A DNA stretch of 64,000 bases from Streptomyces sp. S465. Lineage in GTDB: Bacteria > Actinomycetota > Actinomycetes > Streptomycetales > Streptomycetaceae. Every line of letters starts with the position of its first letter. The stretch's first letter is position 1. Below the pieces are notes generated by a model that searched no databases, was not told the DNA's origin, and saw nothing but the letters and a program-made list of their open reading frames with translations. A program made the translations under genes and the position numbers. The stretch spans positions 992,001-1,056,000 of the forward strand of contig NZ_CP114036.1 of NCBI RefSeq assembly GCF_026898115.1, given 5' to 3'. Shown here one piece after another: positions 54,866-63,892 of this stretch.

Positions 54866-55690
54866 TCACTCCTTCACCGCCCCGCCCAGCATGCCCTCGA
54901 TGAACCGGCGTTGCAGCGCCACGTAGACCACGACCACCGGCAGCGCGATGAGCACCGAGGCCGCCGCGAGCAGCGCCGCGTCGGAGCTGTGCTGGCCCTG
55001 GAAGAAGGCGAGCCCGAGGGGGACCGTGCGATGGGCCTCGTCGCTGACCATGACCAGGGCCATCAGGAACTCGTTCCAGGTCCACATGAAGGTGATCACG
55101 ACCATGGTGGAGATCGCCGGGCGGCCCATCGGCACCAGCACGCGCCACAGCGTGGTCCAGGTGGTGGCCCCGTCGAGCCGGGCCGCCTCGATCACCGCCC
55201 GTGCGCTGCCACGGAAGTAGGTGCGCATCCAGAAGACCCCGAAGGCCAGGGACTGCGCGGTCTGCGGCAGGATCAGCGCCCAGTAGGTGTCGGTGAGTTC
55301 GGCGTAGCGCAGATCGAAGTAGAGCGGGACGACCAGCGCCTCCTGGGGCAGCGTCAGCCCGATCACGAAGAGGTGGAACAGCACCGTGGAGCCGGGGAAG
55401 CGCATCACCCCGAAGGCGTAGGCGGCGAGGACGGCCAGCACGGTGGTGGCGGCCACCACGACCGCCGTGACCAGCACCGAGTTCCCCAGATAGGTGCCGA
55501 AGTGGCCACGGCTCCAGGCATCGGCGAAGTTGCTCCAGTGCAGACCGCCCTTGGGCAGCGAGAAGCCGGTGTCCAGGGAGCTCTGTGAGCCGAAGGCCGT
55601 GGCGAGGACGCCGATCACGGGGGTGAGCGCGATGACGGCGAAGAGGGCGAGGATGCCGTAGGTGACGGCTCGTTCCAGGCGTGTCGTCAT
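54866..55690 (-). CDS. Carbohydrate ABC transporter permease (MalG/ CUT1 type)
   Basis: 274 residues, six predicted helices. EAA loop EAARLDGATTWTTLWRVLVPMGRP contacts the ATPase. Start ATGA-overlaps the preceding permease gene. Downstream end of the four-gene import operon. No ATPase gene is present here; as common in Streptomyces a shared MsiK-type ATPase from elsewhere presumably powers it. Confidence 0.93.
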   Translation of the reverse strand: MTTRLERAVTYGILALFAVIALTPVIGVLATAFGSQSSLDTGFSLPKGGLHWSNFADAWSRGHFGTYLGNSVLVTAVVVAATTVLAVLAAYAFGVMRFPGSTVLFHLFVIGLTLPQEALVVPLYFDLRYAELTDTYWALILPQTAQSLAFGVFWMRTYFRGSARAVIEAARLDGATTWTTLWRVLVPMGRPAISTMVVITFMWTWNEFLMALVMVSDEAHRTVPLGLAFFQGQHSSDAALLAAASVLIALPVVVVYVALQRRFIEGMLGGAVKE

Positions 55691-56595
55691 GCCCGCCGCC
55701 CTTCCACGAGCCGGGAGACCGTCACCGTCAGGACGAAGATCAGGACCGTGAGGGCCACGCCGACGGCGGCGGCCGAGCCGACCTGGTTGGTCTCGAAGGC
55801 CCGGTGGTAGACCTCGTAGGCGGGTACGGAGGTGGCGTTGCCGGGGCCGCCGCTGGTGGTGATGTAGATCAGGTCGAAGTTGCGCAGCCCGGCCACGATG
55901 GTCAGGGTCAGCGCCACCGCGATCTGCGGCCTGAGGCCCGGCAGGGTGACGGCGCGGAACTCGCGCAGCGGACCGGCGCCGTCCATCCGCGCCGCCTCGT
56001 ACAGCTCGCGTGGGATGCGCTGGGCCCCGGCGAGGAAGAGGACCATGCACAGTCCGGTGCCGACCCAGGTGCCGACGACGCCGACGGCGGGCAGCGCCCA
56101 GGTGTAGTCGCCGAGCCAGGGGCGGGCGAGGCCGCCGAGGCCGACCGCGCGGAGGACGTCGTTGAGCAGCCCGTCGGGGGCGAGGATGGAGCGCCAGGCC
56201 ACGCCGACCACGATCAGCGCCAGGACCTGCGGAAGGAACAGGACGGTGCGGAAGAAGGTCATCCCGCGGACCCGGGCCCGGGACATCACGGCGGCCAGCA
56301 GCAGCCCGATGGCCACCGGCAGCGCCGAGTAGAAGACGAGCAGCAGCAGCGCGTGGAGGAAGGGGGCGCGCAGGCTCGGATCGCTGAACAGCGCGCGGTA
56401 GTTGTCGAATCCGGCGGGGGTGGCGACCGTCAGCCCGTCCCAGTGCTGAGACGACAGCCACACCGACTGTCCGAAGGGGTAGAGCAGGAAGACGGCGTAC
56501 ACGGCGAGGGCGGGCAGGATGTAGAGATAGCCGATGGCGCGCGGCTCACCGGGTGCCCGGCGGCGGTAGGCCCTGGTCAGGGCGGTGAGCCTCAT
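55687..56595 (-). CDS. Carbohydrate ABC transporter permease (MalF/ CUT1 type)
   Basis: 302 residues. N-terminal cytoplasmic Arg-rich segment (RAYRRRAPGEPRAIGYLY) then six helices; EAA loop YEAARMDGAGPLREFRAVTLPGLRP. Overlaps the binding-protein gene by ATGA and its partner by ATGA. Confidence 0.93.
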   Translation of the reverse strand: MRLTALTRAYRRRAPGEPRAIGYLYILPALAVYAVFLLYPFGQSVWLSSQHWDGLTVATPAGFDNYRALFSDPSLRAPFLHALLLLVFYSALPVAIGLLLAAVMSRARVRGMTFFRTVLFLPQVLALIVVGVAWRSILAPDGLLNDVLRAVGLGGLARPWLGDYTWALPAVGVVGTWVGTGLCMVLFLAGAQRIPRELYEAARMDGAGPLREFRAVTLPGLRPQIAVALTLTIVAGLRNFDLIYITTSGGPGNATSVPAYEVYHRAFETNQVGSAAAVGVALTVLIFVLTVTVSRLVEGRRA

Positions 56596-58013
56596 CGGTT
56601 GCCCGCCGATGTGTGCTGCTCGTGCTGCTTCCTCATGAAGGCCCCGTAGTCCTTCTGCAAGGTCGCGGCGAAGGCGTCCGGGGAGGTCTTGCCGCTGATC
56701 ACCCCCTGGAGGGCGGCCGAGAGCGTGTCGTAGAAGCTCGGGGTGGTGTAGTCGAGGTACGGGACGAGTCCGTCGGCGGCGCTCAGCCGCTTCCAGCCGG
56801 CGATCATCTGGCCGTCGGCGCTGTCCGGGGCGACCCGCGCCGCGGCCTGCGCGGGGACGGCGGGCAGCACGCCGTGCCGGGTCATGACGTCGGCGGCGTG
56901 CGCGTCGGTGAGGAAGTCCAGATAGGCGGCGGCCACCTCCGGGTGGCGGGAGCGGGAGGTGATGGACCAGGCCAGTCCCTGGCCCCCGGTGGTGACGGGG
57001 TTTCCGCCGGCCTTGGCGGGCGGGGGCGGCATGATGCCGAGCCTGTCGCCCATGGACTTCTTGAGGTCGGCCAGCTGCCAGGTGCCGGTCAGCAGATACG
57101 CGCCGTCGCCGGAGGCGAACTTCTTGGCCGCGTCGTCGTAGCCGAGTCCGTTGGCGCCCTTGGGCAGATAGCCGCGTTCCGTCCAGTCGGCGAGGGTCGC
57201 CGCGGCGCCCTTGGTGGCGGCGTTGTCGAAGCCGTCGCCGCGGCCGAGGACGGTGTCACGGGCACCGGCGGCGCCGAGCTGGTCGTGCAGCACCCCGAAG
57301 GTGTGGATGGCCGGGTACTTGTCGAGGTTGCCGAACTGGATGGGCAGTTCGCCCCGCTTCTTGAGCCGGGCCAGGCCGTCGGTGAACTCGCCCCAGGTGC
57401 GCGGGGGTTCCAGCCCGGCCCGCCGCAGCAGGTCCTTGTTGTAGTACAGACCGATGTACTCGCCGGTCTGGGAGATGCCGTAGAGCCGCCCCCTGCCGAA
57501 GTCGCCGCCGTCGGCGGAGACCCGGTTCAGGTTGAGCAGTGTGGCGGGGTAGCGGGTGTTCCAGTCGTAGATCCCGGCGTAGTTGTCCAGCGGGGCGAGC
57601 AGCCCGGCCCGGACGAAGGCGACCATGTCCGGGTAGCCCTGGTTGGCCTGGATGACATCGGGCGGGTTGTTGCCGGAGACGGCGAGCTTCAGGGTGGTCT
57701 TCAGATCGGTGAAGCTGCGGGCGACCCGCTTGATCCGCACATTGGGGTACTTCTTCTCGAACTCCCGGTTCAGCTGCTGTATCTCGCCGTTGGTCCCGCC
57801 GCGTATCTCCTGGTCCCATACGGTCAGCGTGGTCTTTCCGGCCCTGGCCGGGTCGGGTACGGCGGTGGCCGCGCCGGTCCCGGCACCGGCGGCCCCCGAG
57901 CCGTCGGTGCCGGGCACACAGCCCGCGGCGAGCAGGACGGCACCGACGGCGAGCGCGGCCGGGGCGGCTCTGCCACGTAGGCTGCGGCGCGCCCCGGTAC
58001 GGGCGAGTTCCAT
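56592..58013 (-). CDS. Sugar-binding lipoprotein of ABC importer
   Basis: 473 residues. Lipobox LLAAGC with Cys32, after RRSLRGRAAPAALAVGAV. Extracytoplasmic solute-binding fold family 1: TLTVWDQEIRGGTNGEIQQLNREFEKKYPNVRIKRV, PDVIQANQGYPDMVAFV, GLYYNKDLLRRAGLEPPRTW, SGDGAYLLTGTWQLADL. Sugar unknown; context suggests a beta-glucoside, see the GH4 gene. Between kinase and permeases. Confidence 0.93.
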   Translation of the reverse strand: MELARTGARRSLRGRAAPAALAVGAVLLAAGCVPGTDGSGAAGAGTGAATAVPDPARAGKTTLTVWDQEIRGGTNGEIQQLNREFEKKYPNVRIKRVARSFTDLKTTLKLAVSGNNPPDVIQANQGYPDMVAFVRAGLLAPLDNYAGIYDWNTRYPATLLNLNRVSADGGDFGRGRLYGISQTGEYIGLYYNKDLLRRAGLEPPRTWGEFTDGLARLKKRGELPIQFGNLDKYPAIHTFGVLHDQLGAAGARDTVLGRGDGFDNAATKGAAATLADWTERGYLPKGANGLGYDDAAKKFASGDGAYLLTGTWQLADLKKSMGDRLGIMPPPPAKAGGNPVTTGGQGLAWSITSRSRHPEVAAAYLDFLTDAHAADVMTRHGVLPAVPAQAAARVAPDSADGQMIAGWKRLSAADGLVPYLDYTTPSFYDTLSAALQGVISGKTSPDAFAATLQKDYGAFMRKQHEQHTSAGNR

Positions 58014-58045
58014 GGGGTTCTCCTCGATGCGGTGATCAGGGGCCG

Positions 58046-59173
58046 TCAGGACCGTTGGGCGCTGTCATGCACCCGGAAGCCGATGGTGGGCAGCGCCCGC
58101 AGCCGCGGGCAGTCGCTCACCCGGTCCGGAATCAGATCGCCCAGGAAGGCGTAGCGGCGGGCGAGCCCGGCCGCGTCCGCGTGGCGGCCGGCCGACCGGC
58201 GCGCCCGACTCCACCAGGCGGCCACCTCCGACCAGCCGGGAGCGGCCAGGGAGCCGCCGAAGTGCTGGACGGAGAGGGCGGCGGTGAGGTTGGCGAAGGC
58301 CAGCCGGTCCACGAGCGGCCAGCCCGCGAGCGTTCCGGTCATGAAACCGGCGACGAAGACATCGCCCGCCCCGGTCGGGTCGAGCGCGTCCACGGACAGT
58401 CCGGGCACCTCGGCGCGCTCCCCGGTGAGCGAGTCGATGGCCACGGCGCCCTCGGCGCCCCTGGTGACGACCGCGATCGGCACCAGTTCGGCCAGGGCGC
58501 GCACGGCCCGCTCGGGGCTGTCGGTGCGGGTGTAGCGCTGGGCCTCGGCCGCGTTGGGCAGGAAGGCGTGGGCATAGGGCAGATCGGGCAGTGCGGCGGG
58601 GTCCCAGCGGCCGGATTCGTCCCAGCCGACATCGGCGAAGATCTTGGCTCCCTGGGCGTGCGCCCGGCGCACCCAGTCCTCCTGGCGCCCCGGTTCGAAG
58701 GCGGTCACACAGGCGCGGGAGCGGGGCGGCGCGCCCTGGGCGGCGGGCGGTGGGGCCGGGTGTTCATGAGTGACCATGGTCCGCTCGCCCTCGTACGCCA
58801 TGGAGACGGTGACCGGGGAGTGCCAGCCGGGGACGCGCCGGGAGTGGGTGAGGTCCACGCCCTCGCCGAGGGCGAGGCTCTCCCAGCAGTAGTCGCCGTA
58901 GACATCGGTGCCGAAGGCGGCGGCGAGGGTGGTGTGCAGCCCCAGCCGGGCGAGCGCGGTGGCCATGTTCGCGATGCCGCCGGGGCTCGATCCCATGCCG
59001 CGCGCCCAGGACTCGGTGCCGCGGACGGGGGCGTGGTCGAGCCCGGTGAAGATGATGTCCAGGAACACGGTGCCGGTGAGGTAGACGTCGTGCTCGGGGT
59101 CCGCGGGAGCGCGCAGCGCCGCCAGCGGGTCGATCGGTTGGATCGGATCGGGTGTTCCGGCCGTGGTGCTCAC
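58046..59173 (-). CDS. PfkB/ribokinase-family carbohydrate kinase
   Basis: 375 residues. N-terminal signature GMGSSPGGIANMATALARLGLHTTLAAAFGTDVYGDYC; C-terminal PfkB motif DPTGAGDVFVAGFMTG with the catalytic Asp. First gene of the kinase-importer operon, divergent from a DeoR regulator and GH4 enzyme. It likely phosphorylates the imported sugar or aglycone-freed product; with the GH4 enzyme it could make the phospho-substrate without a PTS. Confidence 0.9.
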   Translation of the reverse strand: MSTTAGTPDPIQPIDPLAALRAPADPEHDVYLTGTVFLDIIFTGLDHAPVRGTESWARGMGSSPGGIANMATALARLGLHTTLAAAFGTDVYGDYCWESLALGEGVDLTHSRRVPGWHSPVTVSMAYEGERTMVTHEHPAPPPAAQGAPPRSRACVTAFEPGRQEDWVRRAHAQGAKIFADVGWDESGRWDPAALPDLPYAHAFLPNAAEAQRYTRTDSPERAVRALAELVPIAVVTRGAEGAVAIDSLTGERAEVPGLSVDALDPTGAGDVFVAGFMTGTLAGWPLVDRLAFANLTAALSVQHFGGSLAAPGWSEVAAWWSRARRSAGRHADAAGLARRYAFLGDLIPDRVSDCPRLRALPTIGFRVHDSAQRS

Positions 59174-59247
59174 CGACGTGCCTTTCCTTGTGCGGCATGA
59201 CCTGTTCGCGCCTGGGGCCCTTCTGACGGGGTGGCGTGAGCGACACC

Positions 59248-59273
59248 TTGCACCTCACCTGCGGTGAATGCAA
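59248..59273. promoter_or_regulatory. Imperfect dyad in the kinase/DeoR divergent promoter region
   Basis: TTGCACCTCACC-TGC-GGTGAATGCAA: outer TTGCA/TGCAA and inner CACC/GGTG pair, with one base difference in spacing. Candidate operator of the adjacent DeoR protein, 51 bp before its start. Confidence 0.5.
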
Positions 59274-59323
59274 GAGGTCAATCACACTCGCGCAGACTCG
59301 CTCATCTGGAGTAGGTTGCCACC

Positions 59324-60085
59324 ATGCTGCGAGAGACCCGCCACGAGAAGCTGCTGAGCATCCTCGGCGAGGAGGGCGTGCTGCCCATCGGGGAGATCGC
59401 CACGCGTCTGGGCGTCAGCGAGGCCACCGCCCGCCGGGACCTCACCGAGCTGGGCCGGGCCGGCCGGCTCACCCGGGTCTACGGCGGCGCGGTGGCCGCG
59501 CCCACTCCGGACGAGGAGCGTCCGTTCGGCGAGGTGGCGGTCGATGATCTGGACGACAAGCAGGCCGTCGCCCGCGCCGCCGCGGAGCTGGTCGCCGACG
59601 GCGATGTGCTGCTGCTGGACATCGGCACCACCACCCTCCAGCTCGCCAAGCTGCTGCGCGGCCGTCCGGTCACGGTGGTGACCAGCAATCTCGCGGTCTA
59701 CGACGAGCTGCGCGACGATCCGAAGGTGACCCTGATCCTGCTGGGCGGGCAGGTGCGCGCCAACTACCGGTCCGTGGTCGGCTTCCTCACCGAGTCCAAC
59801 ATCCGTCAGCTGCGGGTCGGCCGGCTCTTCCTCGGCGCGAGCGGGGTGCTCCCCGACGGCAGCGTGCTGGACAGCACCCATGTGGAGGTGCCCGTCAAAC
59901 GGGCCATGCTCGGCGCCACCCGGGAGGTGGTGCTGCTGGTCACCGCGGGGAAGTTCCCCGGTGACACCGGCCTCGCCCGGATCTGCGGGCCGGAGCGGAT
60001 CGACACCCTGATCACCAACGAGACATCCGACCCGGCGACGCTCGCCGTGTTCCGCGAGGCCGATGTGGAGGTAGTGACCGTATGA
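59324..60085 (+). CDS. DeoR/GlpR-family regulator of the kinase/ABC/GH4 regulon
   Basis: 253 residues. HTH 3-57 (KLLSILGEEGVLPIGEIATRLGVSEATARRDLTELGRAGRLTRVYGGA), effector domain 75-250 with DGDVLLLDIGTTTLQLAKLL and VTSNLAVYDEL sugar-phosphate-binding loops. Overlaps GH4 by ATGA and is divergent from the kinase operon, so it probably controls both by sensing a sugar phosphate. Confidence 0.92.
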   Translation: MLRETRHEKLLSILGEEGVLPIGEIATRLGVSEATARRDLTELGRAGRLTRVYGGAVAAPTPDEERPFGEVAVDDLDDKQAVARAAAELVADGDVLLLDIGTTTLQLAKLLRGRPVTVVTSNLAVYDELRDDPKVTLILLGGQVRANYRSVVGFLTESNIRQLRVGRLFLGASGVLPDGSVLDSTHVEVPVKRAMLGATREVVLLVTAGKFPGDTGLARICGPERIDTLITNETSDPATLAVFREADVEVVTV

Positions 60086-61446
60086 GGCTGACTGTGCTGG
60101 GCGGCGGCGGATTCCGCATGCCCCTGGTGTACCGGGCCCTGCTCGAGGACACCGGGGACGAGGCCGGGCGCTGCACCGAGCTGGTGCTGTACGACACCGA
60201 CCCCGGCCGGCTGGACGCCATCCGCGCGGTCCTGGCCGAACAGGCCGAGGGCCGCCCCACCGCGCCCGCGGTCCGGGCCACCACCGATCTGGACGAGGCG
60301 CTGCGCGGCGCCGACTTCGTCTTCTCGGCCATCCGCGTCGGCGGTCTGGAGGGCCGGGCGCGCGATGAGCGGATTCCGCTCGGCGAAGGGGTGCTGGGAC
60401 AGGAGACGGTCGGCGCGGGCGGGGTGCTCTACGGGCTGCGCACCCTGCCGGTGGCGCTGCGGATCGCCGAGCGGATCGCCACCGTGGCTCCGGACGCCTG
60501 GGTCATCAACTTCACCAACCCGGCGGGCATGGTCACCGAGGCGATGCAGCGGGTGCTCGGCGATCGGGTGATCGGTATCTGCGACTCCCCGGTCGGCTTG
60601 TGCCGCCGCGCCGCGCGGGCGGTCGGCGCCGACCCGGACCGGGCCACCTACGACTATGTGGGCCTCAACCACCTGGGCTGGCTGCGCCGGGTGGTGGTGA
60701 ACGGCCGGGACCGGCTGCCGGAGCTGCTGGGCGACACCGCCGCGCTGGAGTCGTTCGAGGAGGGCAAGCTGTTCGGCGCCGAGTGGCTGCGGGCGCTCGG
60801 CGCGCTGCCGAACGAGTATCTGCACTACTACTACTTCAACCGGGAGGCGGTGGCCTCGATCCGGCAGGCCCCGGCCACCCGCGGGGAGTTCCTCCGCGAA
60901 CAGCAGGCCCGGTTCTACGCCACGGCCGGCTCCGGAGCCTCCGGGGCGCTTCAGGCGTGGGAGCGCACCCGGCTGGAGCGCGAGGCCACGTACATGGCCG
61001 AGAGCCGCGAGGCCACCGGCGGCTGGGAGCGCGACTCCTGCGATCTGGACGGCGGTGGCTACGACCGGATCGCGCTGGCCCTGATGCGGGCCATCGCCCG
61101 CGACGAGCGCGCCACGCTGATCCTCAACGTGCGCAACCGCACGGCCGTCCCCGGTCTGGACGAGGACGCCGTGGTGGAGGTGCCCGCTGTGGTGGACGCG
61201 GGCGGGGCGCGCCCGCTGGCGGCCGGCGCGGTGGCGCCGGACCAGCTTGGCCTGATGCTCACCCTCAAGGCCGTGGAGCGCGCGGCCATCGAGGCGGCCA
61301 CGACCGCGGCGGGCACCGAAGCGGGCACCGATTCGGGCATCGCCCGCGGTGCGGCCCTGCGGGCCCTCGCTCTGCATCCGCTGGTTGATTCGGTCAAGGT
61401 CGCGGGCAGGATTCTGGATGCCTCCGGGGCGCTCGACCGCCCATAG
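60082..61446 (+). CDS. GH4-family 6-phospho-beta-glucosidase-like enzyme
   Basis: 454 residues. NAD-binding LTVLGGGGFRMPLVYRALL; metal ligands in GICDSPVGLCRR (Cys) and YVGLNHLGWL (His); FTNPAGMVTEAM and EYLHYYYFN. GH4 enzymes hydrolyse glycosides by an NAD+/Mn2+-dependent oxidation-elimination route, usually on 6-phospho substrates. The C-terminal region has an Ala/Thr/Gly-rich insert (EAATTAAGTEAGTDSG). Overlaps deoR by four bases. Confidence 0.93.
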   Translation: MRLTVLGGGGFRMPLVYRALLEDTGDEAGRCTELVLYDTDPGRLDAIRAVLAEQAEGRPTAPAVRATTDLDEALRGADFVFSAIRVGGLEGRARDERIPLGEGVLGQETVGAGGVLYGLRTLPVALRIAERIATVAPDAWVINFTNPAGMVTEAMQRVLGDRVIGICDSPVGLCRRAARAVGADPDRATYDYVGLNHLGWLRRVVVNGRDRLPELLGDTAALESFEEGKLFGAEWLRALGALPNEYLHYYYFNREAVASIRQAPATRGEFLREQQARFYATAGSGASGALQAWERTRLEREATYMAESREATGGWERDSCDLDGGGYDRIALALMRAIARDERATLILNVRNRTAVPGLDEDAVVEVPAVVDAGGARPLAAGAVAPDQLGLMLTLKAVERAAIEAATTAAGTEAGTDSGIARGAALRALALHPLVDSVKVAGRILDASGALDRP

Positions 61447-61669
61447 CACATGTCCGTTCGGGCATTCCCCAGTATCTGAACACGCCCGGTTGGGCTCCGT
61501 TCACGTCCTCTTTCGGTAATCGGGCGAGAAACGGGCCCACCGGGCGGAGAACCAGGCATCCGAGTTCCTCACCGTCCGTTGCCTCACCCCTGCTGAACTG
61601 CCAAGATAACGATCGTGAAACGGGCGCATACGGTCACGATCTCTCCTGCGCCAAGGCTGGCGGCTCTCG

Positions 61670-61696
61670 TTGCGTGCTTGTAAAACTGCCACGCAA
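61670..61696. promoter_or_regulatory. Inverted repeat TTGCGTG-N13-CACGCAA upstream of the second DeoR gene
   Basis: Perfect 7-bp arms (61670-61676 and 61690-61696), 30 bp before the start codon, in an A/T-richer core (CTTGTAAAACTGC). Probable DeoR autoregulatory operator; shares TTGC/GCAA half-sites with the element before the first DeoR gene. Confidence 0.6.
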
Positions 61697-61725
61697 GCTC
61701 GAAAGACCAAGGCAGGAGGTGCGGC

Positions 61726-62487
61726 GTGGACGCGGAGGAACGCCGTCGGGAGATCCTCGACACGGCTCGCCGTGCCGGCGTCGTGGACGTCGGCAAACTC
61801 GCCGCCGACCTCGGGGTGTCCAAGGAGACGGTGCGCCGCGATCTGCGCGTGCTGGAGCAGCACGGACTGGTGCGGCGCACCCATGGTGGCGCGTACCCCG
61901 TGGAAAGCGCCGGTTTCGAGACCACCCTCGCCTTCCGTACCACCATGCATGTGCCGGAGAAGTCGCGGATCGCGGCGGCGGCGGCCGATCTGCTGGGCGA
62001 TGCCGAGACGGTCTTCATCGACGAGGGGTTCACCCCGCAGCTGATCGCGGAGGCCCTGCCCCGGGACCGGCCGCTCACCGTGATCACCGCTTCCCTCGCG
62101 ACCGCCACCGGCCTCGCTCCCCGTGACAACACCACCGTGCTGCTCCTCGGCGGCCGGGTGCGCGGGGGCACGATGGCCACCGTCGACCACTGGGCGACGC
62201 ATATGCTTTCGGGCTTCGTCATCGACCTGGCCTTCATCGGCGCCAACGGCATCTCCCGCCAGTACGGCCTGACCACCCCGGATCCGGCGGTCAGTGAGAT
62301 CAAGGCGCAGGTGGTGCGGGTCTCCCGGCGGAAGATCTTCTCCGGGGTGCACACCAAGTTCGGAGCCGTCAGCTTCTGCCGGTTCGCGGATGTGTCGGAT
62401 TTCGAAACCATCGTGACCGACACCGGTCTACCGCTGACCGAGGCACATCGCTATTCGCTGCTGGGCCCGCAGATCGTCAGGGTCTGA
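61726..62487 (+). CDS. DeoR/GlpR-family regulator of the polyol/sugar importer
   Basis: 253 residues. HTH 5-57 (REILDTARRAGVVDVGKLAADLGVSKETVRRDLRVLEQHGLVRRTHGGA); effector domain with FIDEGFTPQLIAEALP, TVITASLATATGLA, LAFIGANGISRQYGLTTPDPAVSEIKAQVVRVS. GTG 61726 follows GGCAGGAGG. 55 bp before the binding-protein gene, so it probably regulates that importer. Confidence 0.92.
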   Translation: MDAEERRREILDTARRAGVVDVGKLAADLGVSKETVRRDLRVLEQHGLVRRTHGGAYPVESAGFETTLAFRTTMHVPEKSRIAAAAADLLGDAETVFIDEGFTPQLIAEALPRDRPLTVITASLATATGLAPRDNTTVLLLGGRVRGGTMATVDHWATHMLSGFVIDLAFIGANGISRQYGLTTPDPAVSEIKAQVVRVSRRKIFSGVHTKFGAVSFCRFADVSDFETIVTDTGLPLTEAHRYSLLGPQIVRV

Positions 62488-62542
62488 CGTCCCTCCTCCG
62501 CTGTTTTTACTTTTTCCCCCCGTCCCTTCGATTGGACCCGTT

Positions 62543-63892
62543 ATGCCAGTCCTGACTCTTCGTGCTGCCCGGATACCGGTGGTGGCCCTGACCGCGGGCG
62601 CGCTCCTGACCGGTTGCGCCGGTATGGGAGGCGGCAGCTCAGGCGACAAGACCGTCAATGTTCTGATGGTGAACAACCCGCAGATGGTGGATTTGCAGAA
62701 GCTCACCAAAAAGTACTTCACCAAGGAAACGGGCATCACGGTCAGGTTCACGATGATGCCGGAGAACGAGGTCCGCGACAAGATCAGTCAGGACTTCGCC
62801 AACCAGGCCCGCCAGTACGACGTGGCCACCATCAGCAATTACGAGGTGCCCTTCTACGCGGAGAACGACTGGCTGCTGCCGCTCGACTCCTACGCGGCCA
62901 AGGACAAGGCGTTCGACCAGAAGGACATCCTTCCCTCGATGCGGGAGTCGCTGACCGCCGAGGACGGCAAGCTCTACGCCGAGCCCTTCTACGGCGAGTC
63001 GTCGTTCCTGATGTACCGCAAGGACATCCTCGCCGAGAACCACCTGAAGATGCCCGAGCACCCCACCTGGCAGCAGGTCGCGGACATCGCGGCCAAGGTG
63101 GACGGCTCCCGCAAGGGGATGAACGGCATCTGTCTGCGCGGACTGCCCGGCTGGGGTGAGCTGATGGCCCCGCTGACCACGGTGGTCAACACCTTCGGCG
63201 GGACGTGGTTCACCAAGGACTGGAAGGCGCAGCTGGACTCGCCCGAGTTCACCAAGGCGACGAAGTTCTATGTCGACCTGGTGCGCAAGCACGGTGAGGC
63301 CGGTGCGGCCCAGTCGGGCTTCGCCGAGTGCCTGAACAACCTCACCCAGGGCAAGAGCGCCATGTGGTACGACGCCACCTCGGCCGCCGGGTCGCTGGAG
63401 GCCGCCAAGTCCCCCGTCAAGGGCAAGATCGGCTACGTCCAGGCGCCGGTGGAGAAGACCGAGAGCTCCGGCTGGCTCTACACCTGGGCCTGGGGCGTCC
63501 AGAAGGCGTCGCGCCACCCCGACAACGCCTGGAAGTTCATCTCCTGGGCCTCCAGCAAGGAGTACGAGGCCCTGGTCGGCAAGGAGTTCGGCTGGTCCAA
63601 CGTGCCCGCGGGCAAGCGGTCGTCCACCTACACCAATCCGGACTACAAGGACACCGCCGGCACCTTCTCCGAGGAAACCCGCAAGGCCATCACCAGCGCC
63701 AAGCCACGTGACCCTGGGGTGCAGCCGCGGCCGACCATCGGTATCCAGTTCGTCGACATCCCCGAATTCGCCGATCTGGGCACCAAGGTGGCCCAGGAGA
63801 TCAGCGCCGCCATCGCCGGAAAGCAGTCCGTCGAGACGGCATTGAAGAATTCGCAGAAGCTGGCCGAGAAGGTCGCCGAGGAGTACCGATGA
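62543..63892 (+). CDS. Sugar/polyol-binding lipoprotein (SmoE-like)
   Basis: 449 residues. Lipobox LLTGC with Cys25. Solute-binding fold: KTVNVLMVNNPQMVDLQKLTKKYFTKETGITVRFTMMPENEVRDKISQDFANQARQYDVATISNYEVPFYAENDWLLPL, AEPFYGESSFLMYRKDIL, GKSAMWYDATSAAGSLE, WGVQKASRHPDNAWKFI. These blocks resemble sorbitol/mannitol/polyol binding proteins. ATG 62543; weak ribosome site. Stop overlaps the next start by ATGA. Confidence 0.9.
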   Translation: MPVLTLRAARIPVVALTAGALLTGCAGMGGGSSGDKTVNVLMVNNPQMVDLQKLTKKYFTKETGITVRFTMMPENEVRDKISQDFANQARQYDVATISNYEVPFYAENDWLLPLDSYAAKDKAFDQKDILPSMRESLTAEDGKLYAEPFYGESSFLMYRKDILAENHLKMPEHPTWQQVADIAAKVDGSRKGMNGICLRGLPGWGELMAPLTTVVNTFGGTWFTKDWKAQLDSPEFTKATKFYVDLVRKHGEAGAAQSGFAECLNNLTQGKSAMWYDATSAAGSLEAAKSPVKGKIGYVQAPVEKTESSGWLYTWAWGVQKASRHPDNAWKFISWASSKEYEALVGKEFGWSNVPAGKRSSTYTNPDYKDTAGTFSEETRKAITSAKPRDPGVQPRPTIGIQFVDIPEFADLGTKVAQEISAAIAGKQSVETALKNSQKLAEKVAEEYR

